NCBI RefSeq assembly: GCF_027474825.1
Contig: NZ_CP107030.1
Span: 3,662,001 to 3,726,000 of the forward strand
Direction of reading: 5' to 3'
Source: Maribacter halichondriae
Lineage (GTDB): Bacteria; Bacteroidota; Bacteroidia; Flavobacteriales; Flavobacteriaceae
DNA length: 64,000 nucleotides
The notes under the pieces were generated by a model, which was not told the DNA's origin, ran no database searches, and was given only the letters and a program-made list of their open reading frames with translations. Below, in pieces: positions 55,003 to 63,919 of this stretch. Made by a program: the position numbers and the translations under genes. Each line of letters begins with the position of its first letter. Within the stretch, counting starts at the first letter, position 1.

Positions 55003-56570
55003 ATTCCTTGAATGGTTACAGGCAATTTCCCTTTCGCTTCTAAATTACCCAAAAAATGTTCCGCCGCAACTTCTTGAAAAACCTCAAAATTCTGATAAGC
55101 AATGACCACGGCCTTTGCGTTTGAAATATCAATATGATTCAAAACATATGGATTCCCGAAGAGATGAAGCACTACATTTTTCGTTTTTAAAAGCGCATTA
55201 ATTTGAGCAATTTCAACATCTGAAAAACCAAAATTATTCGTTGGTTTTACCTGGGGCGGAAAGAGTGCTAAAAGGATATTTTCTTCACTTTTCAAAGAGT
55301 TATCCTCTAAAATATAATTATTAAACTTTTTATACTCTTTGATTTTATTAAAAAAATGATTTTCAATACGATGTGAATTTTTTATTCCGACAAAATCATT
55401 CGATAAAAATTCTGAAATACCTTCCTTTGTTCCTTTATTCAATGTCATGCTTTCTTCGGCAAGATTGCGATTAAGTGCCAAACTACTTTGCAACCTTGAA
55501 CTTTGAACCTTGAAGGCTTTTTCCTTGAGCCTCCAAACCCTTTCAAAACTTTCTTCAATTTGTGCTTGGGAAGCATTCTTTAAGATTGATTCAACTCCCT
55601 CTCCGGTATGTTCCGCAAAACACAAAACATCATTTCCGGCATCAAAGGCGAGCCATTCCAATTTTCCTTTTTCGGGATAATCTTTTGAAACCGCATGCAT
55701 GTTCAAGGCATCGGAAATGATTGCGCCTTCAAATCCCATTTCCTTTCGCAAAATACCTTTGATAATATCCTTTGAAATGCTCGAAGAAATTTTTACTCCA
55801 TTTGCCAACGCCGGAACGGATAAATGCCCTACCATGACCGAATCCACACCTTCGTCAATCAATTTTTTAAAAGGATAAAGTTCATTTTCGATTAGTTCCT
55901 TTTTCGACTTATCAATCAATGGAAGCCCCAAATGCGAATCCGTCGCCGTATCGCCGTGCCCCGGAAAGTGTTTGATACTGGTCAACACACCTTCACTTTG
56001 CGTTCCTTTTACAAAAGCGATTGCTTTTTCGGCAACCGTTTCCCGGTCTTCCCCAAACGAACGGTACCCAATAACGGGATTGTTCGGATTGTTATTGATA
56101 TCGGCGACAGGGGCCAAGTTCCAATGAATCCCTGCGGCCTTGCAGTCCCTTGCAATATTCCTTCCTACCTCAAAAATCAAATCGTTATCGTTTTGAATCG
56201 CCCCCAAAGTAATTGCGTAAGGATATTGTGGTGTATTTTCTATGCGCATGGCCAAACCCCATTCGGCATCGATGGCGATCAACAAAGGATATTTTGCAAC
56301 GGCCTGATAACGTTTTATTAGTGATTTGAGGGTTTCAAAACTATTTTCATTGTAGATTACTTTTTTCTTGCCTTCATAGTTCGTGGCGGCACTTGCCCTT
56401 GAATGGAAAAAGCAGAGTCCCCCAACACCCTGTTCCCGGATCAATTTTTCTAATTGAAGAATTTCTTCTTCAGAATCATTGATAAAGGCGGCGGGCATAA
56501 AAAGTTGACCCACTTTTTCGCGTAGTGATAGCTCTTCTTTTGTGTGGCTATAATCAAGCACTTTGTTCAT
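54999..56570 (-). CDS. nagZ: Glycoside hydrolase family 3 beta-N-acetylhexosaminidase
   Basis: The enzyme removes GlcNAc from muropeptides. The 523-residue protein has a GH3 N-terminal barrel with KVGQLFMPAAF, LLIAIDAEWGLAMRI, GIHWNLAPVADINNNPNNPVIGYRSFGED (in parts), the catalytic histidine loop IKHFPGHGDTATDSHLGLP and the nucleophile aspartate in GAIISDALNMHAVSK. The D-S-H loop is the NagZ signature. An extra C-terminal domain of about 150 residues goes beyond E. coli NagZ. There is no signal peptide, so it should act in the cytoplasm. It overlaps both anmK and the upstream MFS gene. Confidence 0.92.
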   Translation of the reverse strand: MNKVLDYSHTKEELSLREKVGQLFMPAAFINDSEEEILQLEKLIREQGVGGLCFFHSRASAATNYEGKKKVIYNENSFETLKSLIKRYQAVAKYPLLIAIDAEWGLAMRIENTPQYPYAITLGAIQNDNDLIFEVGRNIARDCKAAGIHWNLAPVADINNNPNNPVIGYRSFGEDRETVAEKAIAFVKGTQSEGVLTSIKHFPGHGDTATDSHLGLPLIDKSKKELIENELYPFKKLIDEGVDSVMVGHLSVPALANGVKISSSISKDIIKGILRKEMGFEGAIISDALNMHAVSKDYPEKGKLEWLAFDAGNDVLCFAEHTGEGVESILKNASQAQIEESFERVWRLKEKAFKVQSSRLQSSLALNRNLAEESMTLNKGTKEGISEFLSNDFVGIKNSHRIENHFFNKIKEYKKFNNYILEDNSLKSEENILLALFPPQVKPTNNFGFSDVEIAQINALLKTKNVVLHLFGNPYVLNHIDISNAKAVVIAYQNFEVFQEVAAEHFLGNLEAKGKLPVTIQGI

Positions 56571-57833
56571 CTTTTTCTTTGGCTTTCCCGAAATCAGCTG
56601 GGTATTTAATGAATTTTAGAAGAAAAAACGCAGGCAGGGCGGCCAACACGACCCAAATGAAAAATCCGGCATAGCCCAACCATTCCTGCATAAAACCGCT
56701 GATTAGGCCTGGTAGCATCATGCCTAGGGCCATAAACCCCGTTGCTAACGCATAGTGCGAGGTTTTTGATTTTCCTTCGGCGATATAAATCAGATACACC
56801 ATAAAACCCGCGATGCCGAAACCGTAGCCGAATTGTTCCACAATTACGGTTCCCGTGACAGCGAATGCGCTTGTAGTGCCTGTAAGTGCAAGTAATGCAT
56901 AAAGTGCATTTGGCGCGTTGAGGGCAATGAGCATGGGTAACATCCATTTTTTTAGTCCATGGCGGGAGATTAAGATTCCTCCTAAAATACCACCGACCGT
57001 CAAAAATATGACTCCAATCGTACCATAAATTGTTCCGACTTCGGATGTGGAATACCCCAATCCGCCAACTGATGTTGGATCGAGCAGAAAAGGGGATGCC
57101 ATTTTTACCAGCTGCGATTCACCTAATCTAAAAAACAATATGAATGCAATCGCCATACCCATGCCCGGTTTTTTGAAGAAGGAAACAAAAACCTCAAAAA
57201 ACCCTTTCGGTTTGTCAAGGACTATAGCTTTTGAACCTTCAAATTTTGGTGCCACGAAAAAATTGGTCATGGTAAACAACAACATCAGCGCACCTGCACA
57301 GATCATGGTATACGACCACGCTTTGGTATTATCGCCGTAATATGTTTCCAGATAACCGGCCAAGATGACCAAAAGGCCCTGCCCCGTAACATTGGCGAGT
57401 TTATAAAAAACACTTCGCATACCTACGAAAAAGGATTGTTTGTCCTCAGTAAGTCCGATCATGTAGTACCCGTCGGTGGCGATATCATTGGTCGCCGATG
57501 CGAAAGCGACCATCCAGAAACAGGCCAAGCTGGTTACGAAAAAGACGTTGGTGGGCAATGTAAAGCCTATCGCCAAAAGAGCCGCCGAGGCCAACAGTTG
57601 CATCCATAAAAACCAATTACGTTTGGTACTTTTCAAATCAACAAATGGACTCCAAAGCGGCTTTATGACCCAAGGAATATAGAGCAAACTGGTATAGAGG
57701 CCTATATCTTCATTGCTGATGCCTAATTTTTTATACATGATAACCGATACGGTCACGACCAGTGCGTAGGGAAGTCCCTGAGCAAAATAGAGCGTCGGTA
57801 CCCAGGCCCAGGCCCATTTGTTTTTTTGATCAT
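56554..57833 (-). CDS. MFS transporter, AmpG-like muropeptide permease (frameshifted)
   Basis: The corrected protein of about 426 residues starts at ATG 57833: MIKKNKWAWAWVPTLYFAQGLPYALVV, where one A is missing from a run of seven near 57823. It then reads VIMYKKLGISNEDIGLYTSLLYIPWVIKPLWSPFVD (in parts), the pattern of the AmpG/PAT branch of the major facilitator superfamily. ASATNDIATDGYYM is the conserved AmpG block. Twelve membrane segments are visible. Placed between nagZ and the GHL10 gene, it probably imports anhydromuropeptides or chitobiose-like sugars. Confidence 0.87.
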
Positions 57834-57834
57834 A

Positions 57835-59370
57835 TCAGTTGGTTTGATTTAAATGTAAGATTTTCGGTTCACTTTCGTGTCCATACCTATCAATAAAAAT
57901 AAGGGCAATATATTTTCTTTTTCGGATGATTTCTTCAGGAATTTTCAAGGAAGTCATATCGTCTACCGGAATTTTCGATACCAATTTTTTGATGGGATAA
58001 TTCCCCTTGGATTTCTTCCCAGAAGGATAAATGGTTATAAAACGATAATTAGTTAAATCATTAAAATTCAATACAATAGAATTATCTATCTTTTGTAAAG
58101 ATTTAAATTCAAGTTTTGATGGGGAATCTATTTTTACATAGGATGAAATAGGGGGTAGGGCCTCTCTTTTATAATATCTTTTTCTCAGGCGTTTGACGAC
58201 ATCATCATTATTTTGCATCAAACTTTTGGCACTAAAAAAAACATTGCCCTGAACCGCTTGTTTGTTTCTAGCATAGGTCAATTGAGTAGGAAGTTCTTTT
58301 TTATTGTCCCATGCCTTGTCGCTATTGTTCCGGATTTTATAGGGTCCGTTGCCGATGTATAGATTTGTATTCGTTGAATTATCGGCCCACCAATCCACTA
58401 TTTTTCGATGAGAGGCCACCGGAAGCTTCATGCTCCAATACACCTGCGGTACTAGATAATCCAGCCATCCTTCTTTCATCCACAATAAAGGGTCGGCATA
58501 TAAATTTTCATAAGTTGTTTGTCCCGCTCTCGTATCGGAACCTTTGGGGTCGGTCGAATTATTTTTCCAAACCCCGAAAGGACTTACCCCAAATTGTACC
58601 CAAGGTTTACGTGCTTTGATGGTCTCGTAGCTATTTTTTATTAGGGAATCCATGTTGGAGCGTCGCCAATCTTCCAATGATTGATTTTGAAGTTTGTGGT
58701 AGTCGTAGGTCAAAGAATCCCGAAAAACTTCATCTTTGATGGTGTACGGATAGAAATAATCATCAAAATGGATGGCATCCACATCGTAATTGGAAACGAT
58801 CTCATCAATGACCGAAACCATTCGTTGCCGTACTTCGGGAAGACCCGGGTTGTAATAATACTTCTTTCCATATTTCAATACCCATTCAGGATGCAGGTTG
58901 AAGTCATGGGTAGGACTCAATATCTCTGTCTTTAAGTCAAAGGTTGCCCGATAGGGATTGAGCCAGGCATGAAATTCCATTCCTCGGTTATGGGCTTCGT
59001 CAATCATCCAATTTAAAACACTCTCTTCAGTATTGGGTGCTTTTCCTTCTTCTCCGGTCAAAAATCGGGACCATGGTGCATATTTCGAATCGTAAAACGC
59101 ATCTCCTGCCGTTCGGATTTGCACGATGGTCGCATTGAAATTCAAATCCTCATAAAAATCCAATATTTCGAGATAGTCAGCTTTTTGCTTTTCGATTACA
59201 TCGTTCCCGTTTTTGGGCCAGTCGATATTTACCACCGTAGCCACCCAAAAACCTCGAAACTCCCGCTCAGGTTGGGGGATGGGTTTGAAGATGCTACATG
59301 AAGAGGCTGAGATTAGAATAAAAAGAAGAAGTACAGTTCTTGGCATTTTTGATTGAGGTATGTAGCGCAA
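57835..59370 (-). CDS. GHL10 (DUF187) glycoside hydrolase-like lipoprotein
   Basis: The 511-residue protein is a lipoprotein (lipobox SASSC) of the glycosyl hydrolase-like 10 family. Conserved blocks are REFRGFWVATVVNIDWP, NATIVQIRTAGDAFY, WMIDEAHNRGMEFHAWLNPYR, YYYNPGLPEVRQRMVSVIDEIVSNYDVDAIHFDDYFYPY (in parts) and WVQFGVSPFGVWKN. The family acts on wall-derived glycans from the outside. ATG 59346 (MPRTVLLLF) is a possible alternative start. It overlaps nothing but lies two bases before the MFS start, in the wall-recovery operon. Confidence 0.9.
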   Translation of the reverse strand: MRYIPQSKMPRTVLLLFILISASSCSIFKPIPQPEREFRGFWVATVVNIDWPKNGNDVIEKQKADYLEILDFYEDLNFNATIVQIRTAGDAFYDSKYAPWSRFLTGEEGKAPNTEESVLNWMIDEAHNRGMEFHAWLNPYRATFDLKTEILSPTHDFNLHPEWVLKYGKKYYYNPGLPEVRQRMVSVIDEIVSNYDVDAIHFDDYFYPYTIKDEVFRDSLTYDYHKLQNQSLEDWRRSNMDSLIKNSYETIKARKPWVQFGVSPFGVWKNNSTDPKGSDTRAGQTTYENLYADPLLWMKEGWLDYLVPQVYWSMKLPVASHRKIVDWWADNSTNTNLYIGNGPYKIRNNSDKAWDNKKELPTQLTYARNKQAVQGNVFFSAKSLMQNNDDVVKRLRKRYYKREALPPISSYVKIDSPSKLEFKSLQKIDNSIVLNFNDLTNYRFITIYPSGKKSKGNYPIKKLVSKIPVDDMTSLKIPEEIIRKRKYIALIFIDRYGHESEPKILHLNQTN

Positions 59371-59380
59371 AAAGAGCGAA

Positions 59381-59450
59381 TTGTCATTCCGAGGCAGGAA
59401 GAATCTCTTGCATAGTGGCGAGTGGGATTCCTCCTGACTCGGAATGACAA
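59381..59450. repeat. Hairpin with TTGTCATTCCGAG arms
   Basis: TTGTCATTCCGAG and CTCGGAATGACAA are perfect 13-bp inverted arms, and inner parts also pair (GCAGGAAGAATC with GATTCCTCCTGA). It lies between the GHL10 and nagB genes. Related single arms occur at 21593 (TTGTCATTCC) and 21691 (GTCATCCCGCCG). Confidence 0.85.
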
Positions 59451-59468
59451 ATATAAAACTATCCTTTC

Positions 59469-61418
59469 CTAATCGAACTTATGCCTAACAAATGCCTCCA
59501 TAGCAGCATAGTCCGAAAGTCCTAGAGCTCTATAACGTTCAGCGGTATCTTTGTTTCGTTCTTCGGCGCGCATCCAAAATTCTCGTGAATCATCACCTTG
59601 AAACATCACTCCGTCTTTTTGGCTTTGGTGGGCAAAAATGGCATTACGTTTCTTGAGCACCTGTCCCGGGCTCATCGGTACGGCCATTTCGATTTCGTTG
59701 ATGTCCCACTCATGCCAAGCGCCACGATATAGCCATAGCCAACAATCTTTCATGAAATCTTTTTGTTTCAGGCGCTTCATTGCCTCAAAAACGGCATCGA
59801 GACAAACCTTGTGCGTACCATGCGGATCCGCAAGATCTCCGGCAGCATAGATTTGATGCGGTTTTACCTTGTCTATAATACTCACCATAACTTCAATATC
59901 TTCTTCCGACAGGCTTTTTTTCTTGATCGTACCCGTCTCATAAAAAGGAAGGTCTAAAAAGTGAACCTTGGTATCGTCAAGCCCAAGATAACGGGCGGCA
60001 GCATATGATTCACCCCGCCGAATGTTGCCCTTCAACCTTCTGACTTCGACTGAATCGAAACTACTTTCACTCTTTGACTTAATAGAGTCGATAATGGTCT
60101 GAACCTCTTCGGATGCACAGATTCTTTTGGATATTTCGGCATAACGTAGGGCATCGGTGTCCGAAACGGCAATGTTACCCGATGTCTGATAGGCAACATG
60201 CACGTCATGGCCTTGTTCGACCAATCTGTCGAAAGTACCTCCCATTGAAATAACATCATCATCCGGGTGTGGACTAAAAATGATTACTCTCTTTCTTGTG
60301 GGTTCAGCCCTTTCCGGCCTGTTGGTATCATCGGCATTGGGTTTGCCACCTGGCCAACCTGTGATTGTGTGCTGAAGCCTATTGAACATTTTGATGTTCA
60401 GGTCATATGAATCTTGGGCCGACAACAAACCTGACATACCGTTATCATTATAATCTTTATCGGTCAAACTTAGTATTGACTTTTTGGTTTCTCCGCAAAG
60501 CCAGACCATGGCCTTGGCGGTTAGGTTTTCATCCCACTCCAAAGATTCATCGACCAACCAAGGTGTCTTATTTCGTGTCAATTCACTTCCCGCTCCAGTA
60601 TCCAAAACAAAGGTGCAATTCTTGTGGTTCTGCAGATAAGTGGCGGGTACTTGAGAAGAAATCTCGCCTTCAACTGTTTTTTTGATGATATCGGCCTTAT
60701 TTTGGCCCCATCCTAATAAAACGATCCTCTTGGCACTCATTACCGTTGCGATGCCCATTGTAATGGCCTTTCTGGGTACATTGTCGATGCCCAAAAATGC
60801 GGGGGCAGCATCGACTCGGGTAATATGGTCCAAGGTAATAACGCGAGTTCCTGAGTTGTAGTGAGACCCTGGTTCGTTAAAACCGACGTGTCCGGTTCTA
60901 CCAATACCCAATAGCTGAAAGTCGAGTCCACCGAACTTTTTGATTACCTTTTCATAAGCTAAGCAGTAATCAATAACGAATTCGCTAGCAACCGTCCCAT
61001 CTGGAATATGGATATTTTCCCTGGGAATATCAATATGGTTGAACAAATGTTCGTGCATGAAATACCAATAACTCTGCCGGTTATCTTTTTCCATAGGTAG
61101 ATATTCGTCGAGGTTGAAGGTGACAACGTTCGAAAAACTAAGTTCCTCTTCATGGTGCATTCTGACCAGCTCTTCATAGACCCGAATGGGGGATGATCCC
61201 GTGGCAAGCCCCAAAACACAGTTTTTTTTCGCTTCTTGTTTTTTGCGGATTAGTGCAGCAATTTCTTGCGCCACTTTTATGGAAGCCTCGTTGGAATCGT
61301 CAAAAATGACATTGTGGATTTTCTCGAACCGAGTTTCCTCAAATTGCCCGACTGGTTTAAAACTAATATCGATACCCGTTTTTTTAGCTTTTGGTTTCAT
61401 CGTCAAAGGTGCTATCAT
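59469..61418 (-). CDS. nagB: Glucosamine-6-phosphate deaminase fused to a PIG-L deacetylase domain
   Basis: The 649-residue protein has two catalytic domains. Residues about 35-290 are NagB, which turns glucosamine-6-phosphate into fructose-6-phosphate: LGLATGSSPIRVYEEL, FNLDEYLPMEKDNRQSYWYFM, LLGIGRTGHVGFNEPGS with the active histidine. Residues about 375-640 are a PIG-L/LmbE-type zinc deacetylase: IIFSPHPDDDVISMGGTFD (HPDDD near residue 382) and ADPHGTHKVCLDAVFEAM. The fusion could join deacetylation of GlcNAc-type sugars to deamination. The NagA function is otherwise not seen here. It is divergent from the DeoR regulator. Confidence 0.93.
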   Translation of the reverse strand: MIAPLTMKPKAKKTGIDISFKPVGQFEETRFEKIHNVIFDDSNEASIKVAQEIAALIRKKQEAKKNCVLGLATGSSPIRVYEELVRMHHEEELSFSNVVTFNLDEYLPMEKDNRQSYWYFMHEHLFNHIDIPRENIHIPDGTVASEFVIDYCLAYEKVIKKFGGLDFQLLGIGRTGHVGFNEPGSHYNSGTRVITLDHITRVDAAPAFLGIDNVPRKAITMGIATVMSAKRIVLLGWGQNKADIIKKTVEGEISSQVPATYLQNHKNCTFVLDTGAGSELTRNKTPWLVDESLEWDENLTAKAMVWLCGETKKSILSLTDKDYNDNGMSGLLSAQDSYDLNIKMFNRLQHTITGWPGGKPNADDTNRPERAEPTRKRVIIFSPHPDDDVISMGGTFDRLVEQGHDVHVAYQTSGNIAVSDTDALRYAEISKRICASEEVQTIIDSIKSKSESSFDSVEVRRLKGNIRRGESYAAARYLGLDDTKVHFLDLPFYETGTIKKKSLSEEDIEVMVSIIDKVKPHQIYAAGDLADPHGTHKVCLDAVFEAMKRLKQKDFMKDCWLWLYRGAWHEWDINEIEMAVPMSPGQVLKKRNAIFAHQSQKDGVMFQGDDSREFWMRAEERNKDTAERYRALGLSDYAAMEAFVRHKFD

Positions 61419-61471
61419 GATTTTTTAAATGAAAATTTAATACTGCAAATGTAGGCAATAAAATTTAATTT

Positions 61472-61548
61472 TGCCGTTTTTTGCATTTTAATATGCCGTT
61501 TTTTGCTTTTTTAATAATATTTTGCTTTTAAAACTGTACAAAACGGCA
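61472..61548. promoter_or_regulatory. Operator-like repeats between nagB and deoR
   Basis: TGCCGTTTTTTGC occurs at 61472-61484 and again at 61494-61506, exactly 22 bases apart, with an inverted AAAACGGCA at 61540-61548. TTTTGCTTTT is also repeated at 61502 and 61520. The spacing of two helix turns and the site between divergent genes suit DeoR-family binding. Confidence 0.6.
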
Positions 61549-61603
61549 TTTCGGATTTATTGTTTATCTTTGTTTTCTTTAGAAGATATTTAAGTTTTTG
61601 ACT

Positions 61604-62353
61604 ATGTTAAAGGAGGAACGGCAACAGACTATTTTAAGTGAAGTTGAACTGCACAATCGGATTTTATTGACCGATATTGCCGAAACCTTGGATGTCTCAA
61701 TCGACACCATCAGAAGGGACGTTAAGGAACTAGATGCGGAGAACAAATTGCGAAAGGTACACGGAGGGGCGATTTCTTTGGGTTTCACAACCAATAGTGC
61801 CCGTAACAATAATGTTTACAGGCTTGAAGAAAAAACAACGATTGCTGAAAAGGCTTTGGCGCTCTTAAAAGATGGTGCTGTTATCTTTATCGATGGCGGA
61901 ACAACTTGTTTGGAACTGGCCCGGCTAGTTCCGACCGATATAGATCTTACCTGTTTTACGCATAGTCTTCCAGTGGCCATGGAACTTTCCAATAAACAAA
62001 ACGTTACCGTAATCTTTGTTGGAGGACAAATATCAAGGGAAGCTCAGACTTCAATAGGTGCCAATGCCATTCACAATCTGGCTGAAATCAGGGTCGATTT
62101 TGGTTTTATAGGTACGGGATATGTCGATTCCCTATATGGCCTGACCGAATTCGATTGGGACATCGTTCAGGTAAAAAAAGCGGTTATAAAATCGGCCAAA
62201 AAAACGGTACTTTTATCCATCTCTGAAAAGCTCAACTCACAACATCGGTATAAGACGTGTGATATAAATGCTATAAATACAATGATTACGGAATTAGAAC
62301 CTGAAGACAGTCTTTTAAACTCCTTTAGAAATAACGATATTCGACTGCTATAA
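61604..62353 (+). CDS. DeoR/GlpR-family transcriptional regulator
   Basis: DeoR-family repressors respond to phosphorylated sugars. The helix-turn-helix signature LLTDIAETLDVSIDTIRRDVKELDAENKLRKVHGGAI (in parts) lies in residues 20-56. The C-terminal sensor has AVIFIDGGTTCLELARLV and TVIFVGGQISREAQTSIG. I chose ATG 61604 (MLKEERQQTI) over the TTG at 61598. TATCTTTG at 61565-61572 is a likely -7 element. It diverges from nagB and precedes murQ, so it probably controls both sides in response to GlcN-6-P, GlcNAc-6-P or MurNAc-6-P. Confidence 0.92.
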   Translation: MLKEERQQTILSEVELHNRILLTDIAETLDVSIDTIRRDVKELDAENKLRKVHGGAISLGFTTNSARNNNVYRLEEKTTIAEKALALLKDGAVIFIDGGTTCLELARLVPTDIDLTCFTHSLPVAMELSNKQNVTVIFVGGQISREAQTSIGANAIHNLAEIRVDFGFIGTGYVDSLYGLTEFDWDIVQVKKAVIKSAKKTVLLSISEKLNSQHRYKTCDINAINTMITELEPEDSLLNSFRNNDIRLL

Positions 62354-62368
62354 TTATCTAAAAAATCC

Positions 62369-62455
62369 ATAGCGAACTTTGCGATTTTCTTCGCGCACTT
62401 TGCGGTTAGCTTTACCGCAAAGGGCGCAAAGGTTTGACGCCAAGTTCACAAAGAA
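62369..62455. repeat. TTTGCG-rich intergenic repeat, copy C
   Basis: GCGAACTTTGCGATTTTCTTCGCG is followed by the hairpin CTTTGCGGTT/TACCGCAAAG (62398-62422) and GCGCAAAGG. It fills the gap between the deoR-type gene and murQ and may affect murQ expression. Confidence 0.55.
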
Positions 62456-62457
62456 CA

Positions 62458-63288
62458 ATGGAATCAACTAAAACTTTTATGGACTATAAAAAAATTACCG
62501 AAACCCCATCCAATCATGACAATTTAGAACACTTGGATACATTGTCCATCCTCCAAAAAATGAACGAGGAGGATAAAAAAGTGGCCGATGCAGTTGCCGA
62601 GGTAATTCCTCAAATCACAAAGTTGGTCGATGCTTTGGCAGAGCGATTCGAAAAAGGAGGTCGTTTGTTCTATATCGGGGCAGGTACGAGTGGAAGGCTT
62701 GGTATTTTAGATGCCTCTGAAATCCCCCCGACCTACGGAATGCCTCATGAAAGGGTAGTGGGACTTATAGCGGGTGGAGACCAAGCTATTCGTAAATCGG
62801 TAGAACATGCGGAGGATGATACCCAACAGGCCTGGAAAGATTTGAAGGTTCATGGTATTACCAATATTGATGTGCTCGTTGGCATTGCCGCCTCTGGAAC
62901 CACCCCTTATGTTTTAGGTGGAATTGCCGATGCCAAGAAAAATGGGGTGCTAACAGCGGGAATTACGAATAACCCAGGTTCACCGCTGGCAAAAGCCACA
63001 GATATTCCGATAGAAATGAACGTAGGGCCTGAATTTGTTACGGGTAGTACGCGTATGAAAAGTGGGACATCCCAAAAATTGGCCTTGAATATGATTTCTA
63101 CTGCCTTAATGATTAAAATCGGACGTGTCAAAGGCAACAAGATGGTGAATATGCAATTGAGCAATAACAAACTTGTGGATAGGGGTGTGCGTTATGTATC
63201 AGAAGGTTTAGGCATCGAATACGCTGAAGCCGAAAAACTACTGGAAAAGCACGGCTCCGTCAAGGCGGCACTGGATGCAGGCGTCTAG
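62458..63288 (+). CDS. murQ: N-acetylmuramic acid 6-phosphate etherase MurQ
   Basis: MurQ cleaves MurNAc-6-phosphate into GlcNAc-6-phosphate and lactate, joining muramic acid to the amino sugar route. The protein of about 276 residues has a SIS domain with GGRLFYIGAGTSGRLGILDASEIPPTYG (in parts), GIAASGTTPYVLGGI, NVGPEFVTGSTRMKSGTSQKLALNMIST (in parts) and the C-terminal SVKAALDAGV. I chose ATG 62458; ATG 62479 is an alternative. Together with anmK and nagB it closes the MurNAc recovery pathway in this region. Confidence 0.95.
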   Translation: MESTKTFMDYKKITETPSNHDNLEHLDTLSILQKMNEEDKKVADAVAEVIPQITKLVDALAERFEKGGRLFYIGAGTSGRLGILDASEIPPTYGMPHERVVGLIAGGDQAIRKSVEHAEDDTQQAWKDLKVHGITNIDVLVGIAASGTTPYVLGGIADAKKNGVLTAGITNNPGSPLAKATDIPIEMNVGPEFVTGSTRMKSGTSQKLALNMISTALMIKIGRVKGNKMVNMQLSNNKLVDRGVRYVSEGLGIEYAEAEKLLEKHGSVKAALDAGV

Positions 63289-63289
63289 T

Positions 63290-63691
63290 CTACTTTTGAA
63301 TAACTTCCACCTCATCGACCGTCACCATTTCATCTGAAGAATTCCCCCAAGAATTTAAGATATAGTTTATCACGTCTGCGATTTCTTCATCTTCCAATCC
63401 GGGGTCTGGCATGGCACTGTTATAAGTGACTCCGTTGACCATGATTTCTATCTGCTGTCCGTATTTTACGCCGCGAATACTGGCCTCACGATTTTTCATT
63501 AAGTAATCTGATTTCGCCAAGGGAGGAAAAGTGCCCATAACCCCTTCACCTTTTTCGAGATGGCAGGTGACACAGAAATCCGCATAGATTTCGCTACCGC
63601 GTTGCACGCTTTCTTCGAGGGCTGGGTCTTGGAAGAGATGCGCCGAAAGACCAAGAATGGTTAGAAAATATATTGTGCAGAATGTTTTCAT
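63290..63691 (-). CDS. Exported c-type cytochrome
   Basis: A 133-residue protein with signal peptide (FLTILGLSAHLF) and one haem-binding motif C40-VT-C43-H44. The likely second iron ligand is Met94 in YNSAMPDPGL, followed by the typical EIADVINYILNSWGN helix. It belongs to class I mono-haem cytochromes in the periplasm. It is convergent with murQ, with only one base between the stops. The next gene on its strand, upstream, is a PQQ-type sugar dehydrogenase, for which it may take electrons. Confidence 0.9.
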   Translation of the reverse strand: MKTFCTIYFLTILGLSAHLFQDPALEESVQRGSEIYADFCVTCHLEKGEGVMGTFPPLAKSDYLMKNREASIRGVKYGQQIEIMVNGVTYNSAMPDPGLEDEEIADVINYILNSWGNSSDEMVTVDEVEVIQK

Positions 63692-63919
63692 GTATTGTAT
63701 TTTTTGAAGTTCCCTTCCTAATTCTAGGAAGGGTGGGCTGCATTAGCGGGCCAGGGTGGTTAAGCCCAAGCCATAGGTTTACAGGAAACTTAACTTTTGC
63801 GCCTAAGGCTTGCGCTTTCAACTCCTCCGTCCTTTTCTCCGCCAAAGGCGGATTAAGTCCACCTCCCCTCGCACTTCGACTACGCTCAGCACAGGTTTGA
63901 GGAGAGGAGCTTTTGAGAT

